A stretch of DNA of 45,956 bases, from NCBI GenBank assembly GCA_018266215.1, contig JAFEAV010000052.1, forward strand, positions 1 through 45,956, in the 5' to 3' direction. The notes beneath the pieces were generated by a model. That model had not been told where the DNA came from, did no database searches, and worked only from the letters and a program-made list of their open reading frames with translations. The position numbers were made by a program, and so were the translations under genes. Positions 1 through 7,559 of this stretch are shown piece after piece. Every line of letters begins with the position of its first letter. The first letter of the stretch is position 1. The DNA comes from Cyanobacteria bacterium SZAS LIN-3 (GTDB lineage Bacteria > Cyanobacteriota > Vampirovibrionia > Obscuribacterales > Obscuribacteraceae).

Positions 1-174
1 ATAACGGAGTGGCTGGGGGTTTTAATCCCAGGCTGCATTAATTGGGGAGGTATGATGCAAAAGAAATTGCTTGAGGGCACAGAGCGCGATTCACCCCTGC
101 GCCGATGGAGCACGGACCTACTTTTCATGGTAGGTCCGTGCTCCCGGAATCGTATCGAAGGCAGCCTCCGGTAA
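1..174. other. Left-edge segment with strong hairpin, no confident gene
   Basis: The plus frame is open from base 1 to a TAA at 172-174. It contains an SD-like GGGGAGG directly before ATGs at 52 and 55, which would give a 40-residue peptide. A perfect 15-bp inverted repeat (107-121 with 130-144, loop 122-129) sits inside that frame, so this is more likely the 3' end of the minus operon than a gene. A truncated plus-strand gene entering from the left cannot be excluded. Confidence 0.3.
107..144 (-). terminator. Perfect 15-bp stem-loop after minus operon
   Basis: Positions 107-121 and 130-144 are exact reverse complements with an 8-nt loop. The stem starts about 30 nt after the stop of the last gene of the minus operon (175). 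There is no T-run on either side, so it is not a textbook intrinsic terminator. It may act as a Rho-type 3' boundary or an mRNA-stabilising structure. Confidence 0.55.
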
Positions 175-393
175 TCAGTGCCTTGTGCCTGGTCTCACTG
201 CCATCCTGGCGAGCAAGTTGCCTGCCACCACCAGCAGTGGTGTGAGGATGATGGTGGCGGTGAGCAGACCAACGGCGCCCAGCCAGCTGACATGCGTCAT
301 TAGCCGGGCCATGACGACTATCAGCAGGGCTGGTGGCGTCAGGTTGATCAAGAAGAAAATTGTCAGGCGCAGGGCGATATTTTTCTTTGACAT
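175..393 (-). CDS. Small two-helix membrane protein
   Basis: This 72-residue protein has a short basic N-terminus, one hydrophobic helix at about residues 8-30, a second at about 38-62, and a basic C-terminus. It looks like a two-pass inner-membrane protein. Its ATG (391-393) lies 6 nt after the stop of the preceding gene, so it is probably the last gene of the minus operon starting near 2925. No family is recognised and no function is assigned. A strong stem-loop at 107-144 follows it. The overlapping plus-strand frame lacks coding character. Confidence 0.6.
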   Translation of the reverse strand: MSKKNIALRLTIFFLINLTPPALLIVVMARLMTHVSWLGAVGLLTATIILTPLLVVAGNLLARMAVRPGTRH

Positions 394-399
394 TGTTCC

Positions 400-976
400 T
401 CACTTGACGGGCTTTCCGTCTTGATCGAGCTGGCCCGCCCGACTTATATGGCCGATGCTGGTCTTGAGCACGGCGGTGATGTCGGTATTGTCGTGATTGA
501 CTGTGTTGACGCCGACACTGAGCTTCTCCAGGTGCATCCAGCCAATAAAGCCGAGCCAGAACGATCTGACCTGGATGCCGGAAATCTCCGAAACAAGCAG
601 GCGGCCGTCCGACTCGCGGCTGAGAGTGAAGCTTATGCGGTCGGCGACGCGAATTTTTGTGCCCTTTTTTGTTGTCGTATTGAGCGACTGACTGAGCTCG
701 ACCAGGACCCGGCCCTGATGCACGGAGACCAGTTGCACTTGCAGCAGTTTGAGGCAGTCGGCGGCATCGTCTCCCAGCGTGGCGGCAAACTGATCGGGGG
801 CCAGGGACATTTCCGAATCCGTTTGCAAGCTGGTGAATAGACTTTCGATGCGTTGGTAGGGATGGTCCGTGTGATTGACCGACAGAACCAGGGGGGGGCT
901 GAGCGGAGATGTCGTCCGCGCGGCAAACGGGCAGTGCGGCCAGGGCCAGCACAAGCAACAGGTAGGTGACTTTCAT
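400..976 (-). pseudogene. Secreted hypothetical protein, frameshifted at an 8-C tract
   Basis: Translation from ATG 974-976 gives a classical signal peptide (MKVTYLLLVLALAALPVCRA) and then a few polar residues. At the run of eight C (minus strand; G run at 891-898) the frame becomes meaningless. The frame one base over continues as a convincing 165-residue domain (starting LVLSVNHTDHPYQRIESLF) that ends at 400. Seven C would join the signal peptide directly to this domain. The gene is therefore truncated as read here, through a real indel, slipped-strand phase variation or a sequencing error. The mature part is alpha/beta-like with no recognised family. It starts 13 nt after the upstream gene and ends 6 nt before the downstream one, in a four-gene operon. 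Confidence 0.7.
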
Positions 977-989
977 GATGTTTCACCGC

Positions 990-2339
990 TCAAGGCAGCT
1001 TGTAGCTGGTTGTGCCGCGGGGGAGCGTGGGCGCGGTCATCAATTCCTGCGCCGGGGCCGGGAGCACTGTTACCAGCCTGGTGAGCGCTTTTGACATGAG
1101 CGGCTCACGGTACTTGTTTTTGCCGGCAGGCATTTTGTTGAGGCCGCGCTCAAAATTTCCCTCGAACTTTACCCATTCGATGTAATCGAGACTGGCGTCC
1201 GGTCGGTAAACCTTGCTGATCATGCCGAAATCTTTGATCTTGTAGAGGGCGTGGCTTACGGTGCGGGTGCCGTAGAAATATTGCAGCGAATATGACTCCA
1301 GACCGCTGCCGGACGGGTAGATGATGCGGGCGCTGTTGAGGACAAAGCCCTGGTTGAGGACGCGGGCGTCGATGGCTACCGGCCGGGAGCCACGTACCGC
1401 GCGTGAGGCCGTGGCCCTGAGCCAGGATTGCGTCACCATACCGCCGTTTTCCTCGTCCTTGAACTGCACTTCGATCACACGCGGATCTCCGGAGGTGGGA
1501 TAGCTGCGTGCTACTAACGGTGCCTGTGTCTGTGGATCGAGGTCGGCCACGGTGACTCGCTCGTAGCCATAGGTGTATGACTGCTGAGGCAGCCTGCCGT
1601 CCGATGAATAGACGACAGTTCGCACCAGGTAGGGATTAATGAAGTAGGAGCGCGAGGCCAGGGTGCCGTCCTCGCGAAAGGACTCCTTCACCCGGATCAG
1701 GGCGAATCCGCCCGGTTCCGGATCCTTCTCCAGATGCACGGTGGCCGCGACAGTGTGCGGACCCGGCCGGTAGTAGACGGCATTGACCAGTTTGCCGCTG
1801 GTTTCGGTAAAAGTCTCCACACTGGCGACCGACCTGTCTTCGTCGGCGTAGGTGGTGACTTCCAGATTCCAGTCTTGATCGCGTCTTGAGCTCGTCTTTA
1901 CCGAGCCGTCGGGGCGGTATGTCTGCTGTGAAACGATGCGGTAGTCGTCGATCACCTCGGTGTGTCTGGTGCGGTGCAGGACTTCCGGGGAATCCTGCAT
2001 GCTGTTGAAGTGTGCAGGTCCGGGCCCGGTAGCAGTGGCATATTCGTCAACTGCCGCGGGCTTGCCCAGAGCGTCGAAATGGATCTGCACCAGAGCTCCG
2101 TTGCGCAGGGCCACGCGCAGTTCGGTGCGGTGGCCCTGTGTGTTGCGTTTGAGCAGTCGCCATTCTTCGCCGCTGGTCGGCGGTTTGAGGTAGAGGGTGG
2201 AGGCCGCTCGAGGCTGCGGTTTGTCGATGAAGGGCATCAAACGCGTTTTTTCATACGCGCTGTACAAAACTGTGAGGGTGACGGCGGCAACGAGAGTTGC
2301 CGCCGTCGCTAGAACAGTAGAGAGGGACGGTACTTTCAT
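990..2339 (-). CDS. Membrane-anchored protein with YwqK/MORN-like beta repeats
   Basis: I chose the ATG at 2337-2339 (449 residues), 13 nt after the upstream stop. The longer frame would run into the neighbouring gene and has implausible composition. Residues 8-27 form an uncleaved signal anchor. The rest is exported and full of antiparallel-hairpin-like units of the form Y/F-x-x-D-G-x-L (for example YRPDGSVK, FREDGTLA, YSSDGRLP, YRPDASLD). Such units resemble YwqK/MORN-type repeats known from antitoxin and surface proteins. No catalytic motif is visible. It is likely an envelope protein translated with its three neighbours; function unknown. Confidence 0.75.
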   Translation of the reverse strand: MKVPSLSTVLATAATLVAAVTLTVLYSAYEKTRLMPFIDKPQPRAASTLYLKPPTSGEEWRLLKRNTQGHRTELRVALRNGALVQIHFDALGKPAAVDEYATATGPGPAHFNSMQDSPEVLHRTRHTEVIDDYRIVSQQTYRPDGSVKTSSRRDQDWNLEVTTYADEDRSVASVETFTETSGKLVNAVYYRPGPHTVAATVHLEKDPEPGGFALIRVKESFREDGTLASRSYFINPYLVRTVVYSSDGRLPQQSYTYGYERVTVADLDPQTQAPLVARSYPTSGDPRVIEVQFKDEENGGMVTQSWLRATASRAVRGSRPVAIDARVLNQGFVLNSARIIYPSGSGLESYSLQYFYGTRTVSHALYKIKDFGMISKVYRPDASLDYIEWVKFEGNFERGLNKMPAGKNKYREPLMSKALTRLVTVLPAPAQELMTAPTLPRGTTSYKLP

Positions 2340-2352
2340 TGCCGGTACTGCC

Positions 2353-2925
2353 TTACCAGACCTTGAACTTGATGCTGGCAGCGCAGACCACGGGCGGCAG
2401 GCAGACGATGTTGAAGCCGACGCGGTCGCTGCCGCCGGTGAAAGCCAGGCCGGCCACGGGCATGACATTCATGCCCGAGCGGTAGCCGGTGACGCCACCG
2501 CCCATGAGGCCAAACTTGACCGGGCCGATGTGCCAGGGCGTGTACTCGTACCAGACGTAATTGGACTGGCGCCAGTTGCTGTTGTTGTAGGTGCCGACCA
2601 GGACGGTGCTGCGGTCGGAGACCGGGAATTCCAGGCCGACGCCCCAGTTGCGCTCGTTGTGCTTGGGGTTGCGCTTGAAGTGGTAGGAGACGCCGTTGAC
2701 GTCGACCCAGGCGTTCTTGAAGGCGTTTTCCAGACCCAGCTCGAACTTGTCCTTGAAGGACGGCAGCTTCAGCTCGGTCTTCTTGTCGTTGCTGTCGGCG
2801 GACGCCGCGGTCTGAACGGTGGTCTGGGCGGCGGTATCGACGGTCTGGGCCGAAGCCGGTGCGGCCAGTGCCAGGAGAGTGACTGCCGAAGCGAGGGTGA
2901 GGCAGGACTTGGAGAGGGTGTTCAT
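2353..2925 (-). CDS. Secreted beta-rich, probable outer-membrane protein
   Basis: The protein is 190 residues from ATG 2923-2925. The open frame continues upstream, but only the MNTLSKSCLTLASAVTLLAL start gives a typical signal peptide ending in APASA. After an Ala/Thr-rich linker (about 25-50), residues 60-190 alternate aromatic and polar residues in short strands separated by Gly/Asn turns. The chain ends with W, as beta-barrel proteins often do (last residues KFKVW). Two Cys near the C-terminus (VCLPPVVCA) could form a disulphide. The pattern recalls small 8-stranded barrels (PagP/opacity-like), but no active site can be assigned. First gene of the minus operon. Confidence 0.75.
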   Translation of the reverse strand: MNTLSKSCLTLASAVTLLALAAPASAQTVDTAAQTTVQTAASADSNDKKTELKLPSFKDKFELGLENAFKNAWVDVNGVSYHFKRNPKHNERNWGVGLEFPVSDRSTVLVGTYNNSNWRQSNYVWYEYTPWHIGPVKFGLMGGGVTGYRSGMNVMPVAGLAFTGGSDRVGFNIVCLPPVVCAASIKFKVW

Positions 2926-3430
2926 GGGAGTATCCTGAGTATTGGGAATTGGTTTGGCCGCAAAGGCGCGAGAGTGTGTCTTTGCGGATGGCTGAAATAA
3001 CAAAGGAAAATGGCGCCGCACCAAATATGGTGTCGTGGGCTCGGCTTGTGGCCGGCGGCTTTTGATGCGGTAAGACTGAGTGCTTCTTGCTGGGGGAAAC
3101 TCTAAATCTGGAAGAGGGGGTATGAGGGATATCTTTTCTTCCCACAATCGGATCACAAGTGAAAGGGGGCAATAGCTTCTTAGAGCTGTTTTCGGCCATT
3201 CTCGGGTAGCGCTTGTTTTGTTTTTCGTCACGTCGCCGTCACGCCGGCGAAAGTGCGCGGCAGTTTTTTGTCCGCACTGAGTAAAAACGAGGCCCAATGT
3301 TACCGACTGACGCGGGTGCCTGGCCTCTGTTACGCTCTGCTCACGCGGCTGTAAGTGCTTATTGGTTGTATGTTTGCGGATTCTGTAACTGAACTAGCAG
3401 AGCTTGTTCAGCCTGATCTGCTGGCGCGGC
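2926..3430. other. Intergenic region upstream of the envelope operon
   Basis: About 500 bp between the operon start and the stop of the response regulator. A minus frame stays open to 3297 upstream of the barrel gene, but its composition is low-quality and the signal peptide at 2925 argues against using it. It probably holds the operon promoter. No clear -35/-10 pair, RNA or repeat was recognised beyond a short repeated CGTCACG at about 3228-3243. Confidence 0.4.
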
Positions 3431-4147
3431 CTAGGCGGTATGCTCCGGTGCGTTGAGGCGGTAGCCGGCGGCCAGAGTTTCAATCGTTTGTATATGGCCA
3501 AAATCACTGAGTTTTTGTCTCAGTCTTTTGATACAGGTGCGTACGGTTGCGGTGCTCAGGCCCTCGCCTTCGTCCCAGACCCTGGCTAGAAGCTCCTGTG
3601 AGGAGAAGGTGCAGTTGGGGTGCAGAGCGAGAAATTGCAGCAGGGCAAACTCCTGCGGGGTCAGTTTGACTTCGCTGTTTTCGGGGCCAGCGGTGACCTT
3701 TTTGGTGGTCCAGTTGATTGACAGATCGCCTATTTGCAGAACATTGGTGACATAGCCTGAGTTTCTGCGCAGGAGTGCCTTGGCTCGGCTGACCAGCTCG
3801 CGGAAGTGAAAGGGTTTGGTCAGATAGTCGTCGGCTCCCAGTTCCAGGCAGGCAACCTTGGAATCGATGGCATTGCGACCGGAGACTATAAGTACGGGCG
3901 TAACGCTGCCGCCGCTTCTCAGCCCCTGCAGCAGGTCCACACCGTCCAGGCCGGGCAGGCCGAGGTCCAGTATGACCAGGTCGTATTTATTGGTCGCCAG
4001 GCGCGTGGCCGCTTCATTGCCGTCGTGGCTCAGCTCCACGGCAAAGTCGCTGAACGAGAGCCATTCGGCCATCAGCGCTGCGATGTCGTGGGCGTCTTCA
4101 ATAATCAAGATCTTGGCCAAAGTAGCGCTCGGTTCAATGGGTTGCAA
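3431..4147 (-). CDS. OmpR/PhoB-family response regulator (orphan)
   Basis: This 238-residue protein has an N-terminal receiver domain: acidic pair E17-D18, phospho-acceptor D61 in the ILDLGLPG strand, switch Ser89, Lys111 in LTKPF. A C-terminal winged-helix DNA-binding domain (about 138-233) contains the LTPQEFALLQFLA and TVRTCIKRLRQKL helices. It should bind DNA as a phosphorylation-controlled dimer. No histidine kinase lies next to it, so the partner is unknown. The other regulator here (21351-22064) has the same architecture but is paired with a kinase. Start ATG 4145-4147 leaves ten residues before the first receiver strand; a shorter start is possible. Confidence 0.93.
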   Translation of the reverse strand: MQPIEPSATLAKILIIEDAHDIAALMAEWLSFSDFAVELSHDGNEAATRLATNKYDLVILDLGLPGLDGVDLLQGLRSGGSVTPVLIVSGRNAIDSKVACLELGADDYLTKPFHFRELVSRAKALLRRNSGYVTNVLQIGDLSINWTTKKVTAGPENSEVKLTPQEFALLQFLALHPNCTFSSQELLARVWDEGEGLSTATVRTCIKRLRQKLSDFGHIQTIETLAAGYRLNAPEHTA

Positions 4148-4333
4148 CGGTTAATTCCGGGGGCAATATATTTTGCCATGTCTTGCTCTTCCGGTGGGTT
4201 AATACTAAACCTTATAGTTGTTATGGGCAAAAACAAAACCAGCAAAAGGGCGCCACGGCATCAACTCGGGTTACGAGATTGAATACCGCGGCGCGCCTGA
4301 TGTGCTCTGGTCTTGTTCCGAAGTGTGAGCAGA

Positions 4334-4363
4334 AGAGTGACCAGCATTGCTGCCAGCCACTCT
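4334..4363 (-). terminator. Possible 3' stem after the degenerate phosphoesterase gene
   Basis: A 6-bp inverted repeat (4334-4339 with 4358-4363) lies just past the stop at 4370 of the last gene in the minus cluster. The inside is only partly paired and there is no strong U-tract, so this is a weak call. Confidence 0.25.
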
Positions 4364-4369
4364 CACTAC

Positions 4370-5629
4370 TTACTTCTTGCGCTTGCCGGTCGGCTTGGCC
4401 GCGGTCTTGGAAGCGGGACGCTTGGCCTTGGCTTTCGCCGTGGTCTTGCGTGCGGGCTTCTTGGCCGCGGGCTTGGCCGGAGCCGGAGCAGGAGCCGCCG
4501 CGGCCGGAGCCTCGACAGCGACCTTGCCCTCTTCGCCTTCGCCGTCGCCTTCGTCCGGACGCGAGAAGATGTTCCACTCCTCGTCATCGGACAGCGGCTC
4601 GTCACCGAGGTCGACCTCGCCACCGTTGGACAGACCACCAGGGGTCTCCTCGGTGTAGGCCTTGCCGTTGATGACGAAGCAGCGCCGGTCGTCGGTGCCG
4701 CGCATGACGAACGCCGTTTCGGCAAAGAGCTCGCCCAGGTGATACTCACCATAGAAGAAGCCCTGAGCGCGGCGGTCGTAGTCACGCAGGTGGCCGTTCT
4801 TCAGGTCATCCCACATGTAGCCCACTTCGTGGGTCTCGTGGAATTCCTTCTCGAGCGTCGGCTGCGTGTGCTTCACCAGCGTGTGCCAGGCCGAAGACAG
4901 CTTGCCGTCGAAGGAGCGGACCAGCGAGTACTGGCGCTGCTCCCACTCGACGTAAACCGCATCGCCGGGGTGACGGCGCTTGAAGTCACCGATCATGTAC
5001 AGCGTGTGATTGTTGATCAGCAGCGCCGACTCGTACGGGAGGACCTTCACGCGCGGGCTCTTGTTCAGGTACAAGAACTTGGCGAAGTCGTCGGGGATGC
5101 GACGATCCGGGTCGGAGGGCATGTCGGCCGCTTCCGGGTGGTTGGCCGCCCAGTTGTCGCGGTAGCCCTTCTCCTGCTGCACCCACTCCATGATCTTGTG
5201 CTCGGTGCGGACACCGGGCACGAAGAACACCTTCGTCTTGCCGATGGCAAACGAAGCGATGTAGGCGCCGGCCTGCTCGCGCAGCGACTTGACCTGGTCG
5301 TCGAAGTTGCCCGCGTCGCGAGCAATGGAGACTTCCGCGGTGTCGTGCTGCTTGTGCAGGTAGTTGCGCTCGTCTTCGGTGAGCGACTTGAAGGCCTCGT
5401 GGTCAAGCATCTGGCCGAGCAGCACGACAGCGTCGGGCTGGTAGTCGGCGACGAACTGCTTGAACATCGTGTCCAGGTTGCGGTCGTGGTTCGGCCACAG
5501 GGCGTTCGCGAAGGAGACAACCTTCGCACCGTCGGGCAGCGTCAGCCGGAAAATCCCAGCTTCCGCCAGCGAGGTGCGCGGAATCTCCTTAACCACTACC
5601 GACTTGTATTTGGTCGATTTGTTAGGCAT
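4370..5629 (-). CDS. Degenerate metallophosphoesterase paralogue with histone-H1-like tail
   Basis: This 419-residue protein has a core (about 20-335) collinear with the metallophosphoesterase encoded at 6525-7559. Both share AG-x-L-x-LPDG-x-KV, then HDR, then (F/V)KQ(W/F), then L(I/L)G. Every metal ligand visible in the active copy is replaced: D80 and H82 become N42 and L44, D111 becomes Q73, and N160-H161 become V140-R141. A phosphoesterase reaction is therefore unlikely; a binding or scaffold role is inferred. The C-terminus has an acidic stretch (about 335-365), an Ala/Pro linker, and from about 386 a Lys/Ala/Pro tail (KPAAKKPARKTTAKAKAKR and onward) like histone H1 or bacterial H1-like proteins, which suggests nucleic-acid or polyanion binding. 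A strong AAGGAG sits 8 nt before the ATG. Third gene of its operon; codons strongly favour C/G-ending forms. Confidence 0.8.
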   Translation of the reverse strand: MPNKSTKYKSVVVKEIPRTSLAEAGIFRLTLPDGAKVVSFANALWPNHDRNLDTMFKQFVADYQPDAVVLLGQMLDHEAFKSLTEDERNYLHKQHDTAEVSIARDAGNFDDQVKSLREQAGAYIASFAIGKTKVFFVPGVRTEHKIMEWVQQEKGYRDNWAANHPEAADMPSDPDRRIPDDFAKFLYLNKSPRVKVLPYESALLINNHTLYMIGDFKRRHPGDAVYVEWEQRQYSLVRSFDGKLSSAWHTLVKHTQPTLEKEFHETHEVGYMWDDLKNGHLRDYDRRAQGFFYGEYHLGELFAETAFVMRGTDDRRCFVINGKAYTEETPGGLSNGGEVDLGDEPLSDDEEWNIFSRPDEGDGEGEEGKVAVEAPAAAAPAPAPAKPAAKKPARKTTAKAKAKRPASKTAAKPTGKRKK

Positions 5630-5640
5630 ATAAAAACTCC

Positions 5641-6408
5641 TTAGGCCTTGGCCAGCACGCCGCGGTCGAGGAGGGCCTCGAAAGCGGTGAGCACGGCGTC
5701 AGCCAGCTGGTTGTCGTTCTCCAAACGCAGAACGTTCTGAACGTTGATGATGGACGCGTTGTACGAACGCGGCACGAGAATGGCCGAGTGAGCGCTGGTA
5801 GCGACGTCGACGGCAGTGACCGGATGGTCTTCGACCAGGATCGGGCAGTGCATGTCGAACATCAGATACTTCTTCTCGCTCGGGCGGCAGAAGATGATGT
5901 CCTGCTCACGGACGATGTGGCCCATGTGCTTCAGGATCAGCTCCTTGGTCACACGCTGGGCGATGCCGTGGTGGAAACCCATGGCGCCGTCCGGACGCGT
6001 GTCCGTGGCACCGGGGGTGTACGTGGCGACGACGATCTTGATGCCGGCCTTGGCGATCTCCTCGAACTGGCGAATGATCACCGGGTTCGGGGCGAGGGCG
6101 CCGTAGCCTTCGGGCAAGCGGACGAACTCGATGAACAGCTCGTTGAACTGGTCAGGAGTGATCGACTGCGAGGGGTCGCGGCCGATGTCGTAGAACTTGC
6201 GGGTCGTCGCGTTGAAGCTCTTGCCGAAGTGAACTTCGGCGAACTTCTGGAAGTTCGCTTCCCAGTCAGCAATCACTCCGTGCAGGTCGGTCATCAGGAT
6301 GCGCGACCACTGGAAGTGCGGCGGAGGATTGAGAATGGAGGCGTTGGGCCAATCGTTGGCGGTCGGTGCCGCGGCGATCAGCCCTGCGGATTTCTTGTTA
6401 TCGCTCAT
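5641..6408 (-). CDS. HAD-superfamily / 5'-nucleotidase-like protein with altered motif I
   Basis: The protein has 255 residues. The first HAD motif is seen as ILMTDLHGVIADW: nucleophile-position Asp41 is present, but the second Asp (general acid/base, normally D-x-D) is His43. Downstream are an IVVATYTPG strand (motif II region) and a CPILVEDHP strand whose E-D pair fits the metal-binding motif IV of the NT5C-like 5'(3')-deoxyribonucleotidases. The insert between motif I and II (about 50-120) resembles the helical cap of that group. It may act on nucleotides or another phosphate ester with changed chemistry, or be inactive. An AAGGAG site precedes the ATG. It starts 116 nt after the phosphoesterase gene and ends 11 nt before the degenerate paralogue, so it is probably co-transcribed. 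Confidence 0.7.
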   Translation of the reverse strand: MSDNKKSAGLIAAAPTANDWPNASILNPPPHFQWSRILMTDLHGVIADWEANFQKFAEVHFGKSFNATTRKFYDIGRDPSQSITPDQFNELFIEFVRLPEGYGALAPNPVIIRQFEEIAKAGIKIVVATYTPGATDTRPDGAMGFHHGIAQRVTKELILKHMGHIVREQDIIFCRPSEKKYLMFDMHCPILVEDHPVTAVDVATSAHSAILVPRSYNASIINVQNVLRLENDNQLADAVLTAFEALLDRGVLAKA

Positions 6409-6442
6409 AAATTTCTCCTTGCGGAATTACGGATAGAAATCG

Positions 6443-6478
6443 GAGACCCTTCTCCACCGGGGGTGGGAAGGGCCTCTC
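6443..6478 (-). other. Leader hairpin between phosphoesterase and HAD-like genes
   Basis: CCCTTCTCCACC (6447-6458) pairs with GGTGGGAAGGG (6462-6472) with one bulge, and the flanking GAG/CTC extends the stem. On the minus strand it lies between the stop at 6525 and the ATG at 6408. It is either an attenuator/terminator or a processing structure in the leader of the HAD-like gene. Confidence 0.45.
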
Positions 6479-6492
6479 AGGGTTGCGATCGG

Positions 6493-6515
6493 GCTCGGTC
6501 AGGAATTGACCGAGC
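6493..6515 (-). terminator. Perfect 9-bp stem-loop after metallophosphoesterase gene
   Basis: GCTCGGTCA (6493-6501) and TGACCGAGC (6507-6515) pair perfectly around a 5-nt loop. The stem begins 10 nt past the stop of the metallophosphoesterase gene. No U-tract follows. With the next hairpin at 6443-6478 it makes a double stem in a 116-nt gap. Confidence 0.5.
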
Positions 6516-6524
6516 TTCGCGGAC

Positions 6525-7559
6525 TTAGTAGCCAGAAGACTGGTACAGCTTGCCGTCAGCGAGCATGACGCTCTGGATCTGGCCGGCGCTGTTCTTGATC
6601 TTCTTGATTGGAACCATCTGGATGTGCAGCAGACCACCGTGCACGTGGCCGCTGGCGACACCCTGGTGCCAGTTGGTGTTGAAGGCGTAGCCCAGGTACG
6701 GGTGACGCTCGTCGCCCAGGAAGCCGAACTCGTAGGAACGAATCAGGCCGTTCTTGGTGTTGCGGCGAGCGCGCTTGGCGTACCGGTGGGTGTGGCCCTG
6801 ACCGATGCTCTTGCCTGCGGCATCGGCTTCGGCGTAGGGGCTGGCACCCGGCTTCGGGCGAACCTTGTTGCCGTGGATGAACTTGATCTCGTCGTTGGTG
6901 AGGATGCCACCACCGAAACCACCGTCCTCGAACGCGCCATAGATGAACGTGATCGGGTCGCCGGGCTTGTAGCCCATGAGCTGGTGGAAGTTGAGAATCG
7001 GTTCGTTCGTCGTCGGGTCGAGCAGGCTCGCAACGTTGCCGTTGGGATCGATCTGACTGCGACGGCCACGGTCCTCGTGGTTACCGAGGATGTAGAAAAG
7101 GTGCAGACAGCCCGAGCACTCGATGACCTCGTCGACGATGCGACGCGTCTCATCGAGTTCCATCTGGGTGTTGGCGACGACGCGCGGAGGCTTGGGCCAA
7201 CGCGAGAGGCCGAACATGTCTGCGGCATCACCGATGAGGATGATGATGTCGGGGCGGAACTCGGCCAGCCACTGCTTGACCATGAACGTCACCTGACGGT
7301 CATGAGCGGGGATGTGCCAGTCCGGAATGATCGCGACCTTGGTGCCGTCCGGCAGGTGAAGGTCGAGGACGCCGGCGTAGTGCAGGAAGCCGAGGGCGCG
7401 CATGTCGTTCGCGCGCTTGATGGCGTCCCGCAGTGCCTGACGCACAGAGTCGATGTTCAGGTTTCGGCTACGAGCGAGCTTGTCGACGATCCGGCGAACT
7501 CGCCGAGAAGCGTCTTTGGGGTCGCTGGCCGAAGAAACCGTTACTTTCGTATTTGTCAT
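6525..7559 (-). CDS. Calcineurin-like metallophosphoesterase
   Basis: A 344-residue protein carrying the full set of metallophosphoesterase motifs: D80-x-H82 (PDWH), G-D111 (LIGDAAD), G-N160-H161-E-D (LGNHED), H229-G-N and G-x-H256-x-H258 (GHTHR). These ligands build the two-metal site that hydrolyses phosphate mono- or diesters; the substrate cannot be read from sequence. Residues 1-60 form a basic helical N-terminal extension. I prefer the ATG at 7557-7559 because GGAGAT lies at proper distance before it; an ATG 12 nt upstream overlaps that SD. It is first in a minus cluster with a HAD-like gene and its own degenerate paralogue, and the leader at 7575-7620 holds two small hairpins. The catalytic set resembles phage-borne members of the family. 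Confidence 0.88.
   Translation of the reverse strand: MTNTKVTVSSASDPKDASRRVRRIVDKLARSRNLNIDSVRQALRDAIKRANDMRALGFLHYAGVLDLHLPDGTKVAIIPDWHIPAHDRQVTFMVKQWLAEFRPDIIILIGDAADMFGLSRWPKPPRVVANTQMELDETRRIVDEVIECSGCLHLFYILGNHEDRGRRSQIDPNGNVASLLDPTTNEPILNFHQLMGYKPGDPITFIYGAFEDGGFGGGILTNDEIKFIHGNKVRPKPGASPYAEADAAGKSIGQGHTHRYAKRARRNTKNGLIRSYEFGFLGDERHPYLGYAFNTNWHQGVASGHVHGGLLHIQMVPIKKIKNSAGQIQSVMLADGKLYQSSGY

Noticed and set aside
4313..5644. 443-residue plus-strand frame opposite the degenerate phosphoesterase
   Set aside because: Val/Leu/Asp-rich product typical of the mirror of a GC3-biased gene; the minus frame has homology to the neighbouring enzyme and an AAGGAG site.
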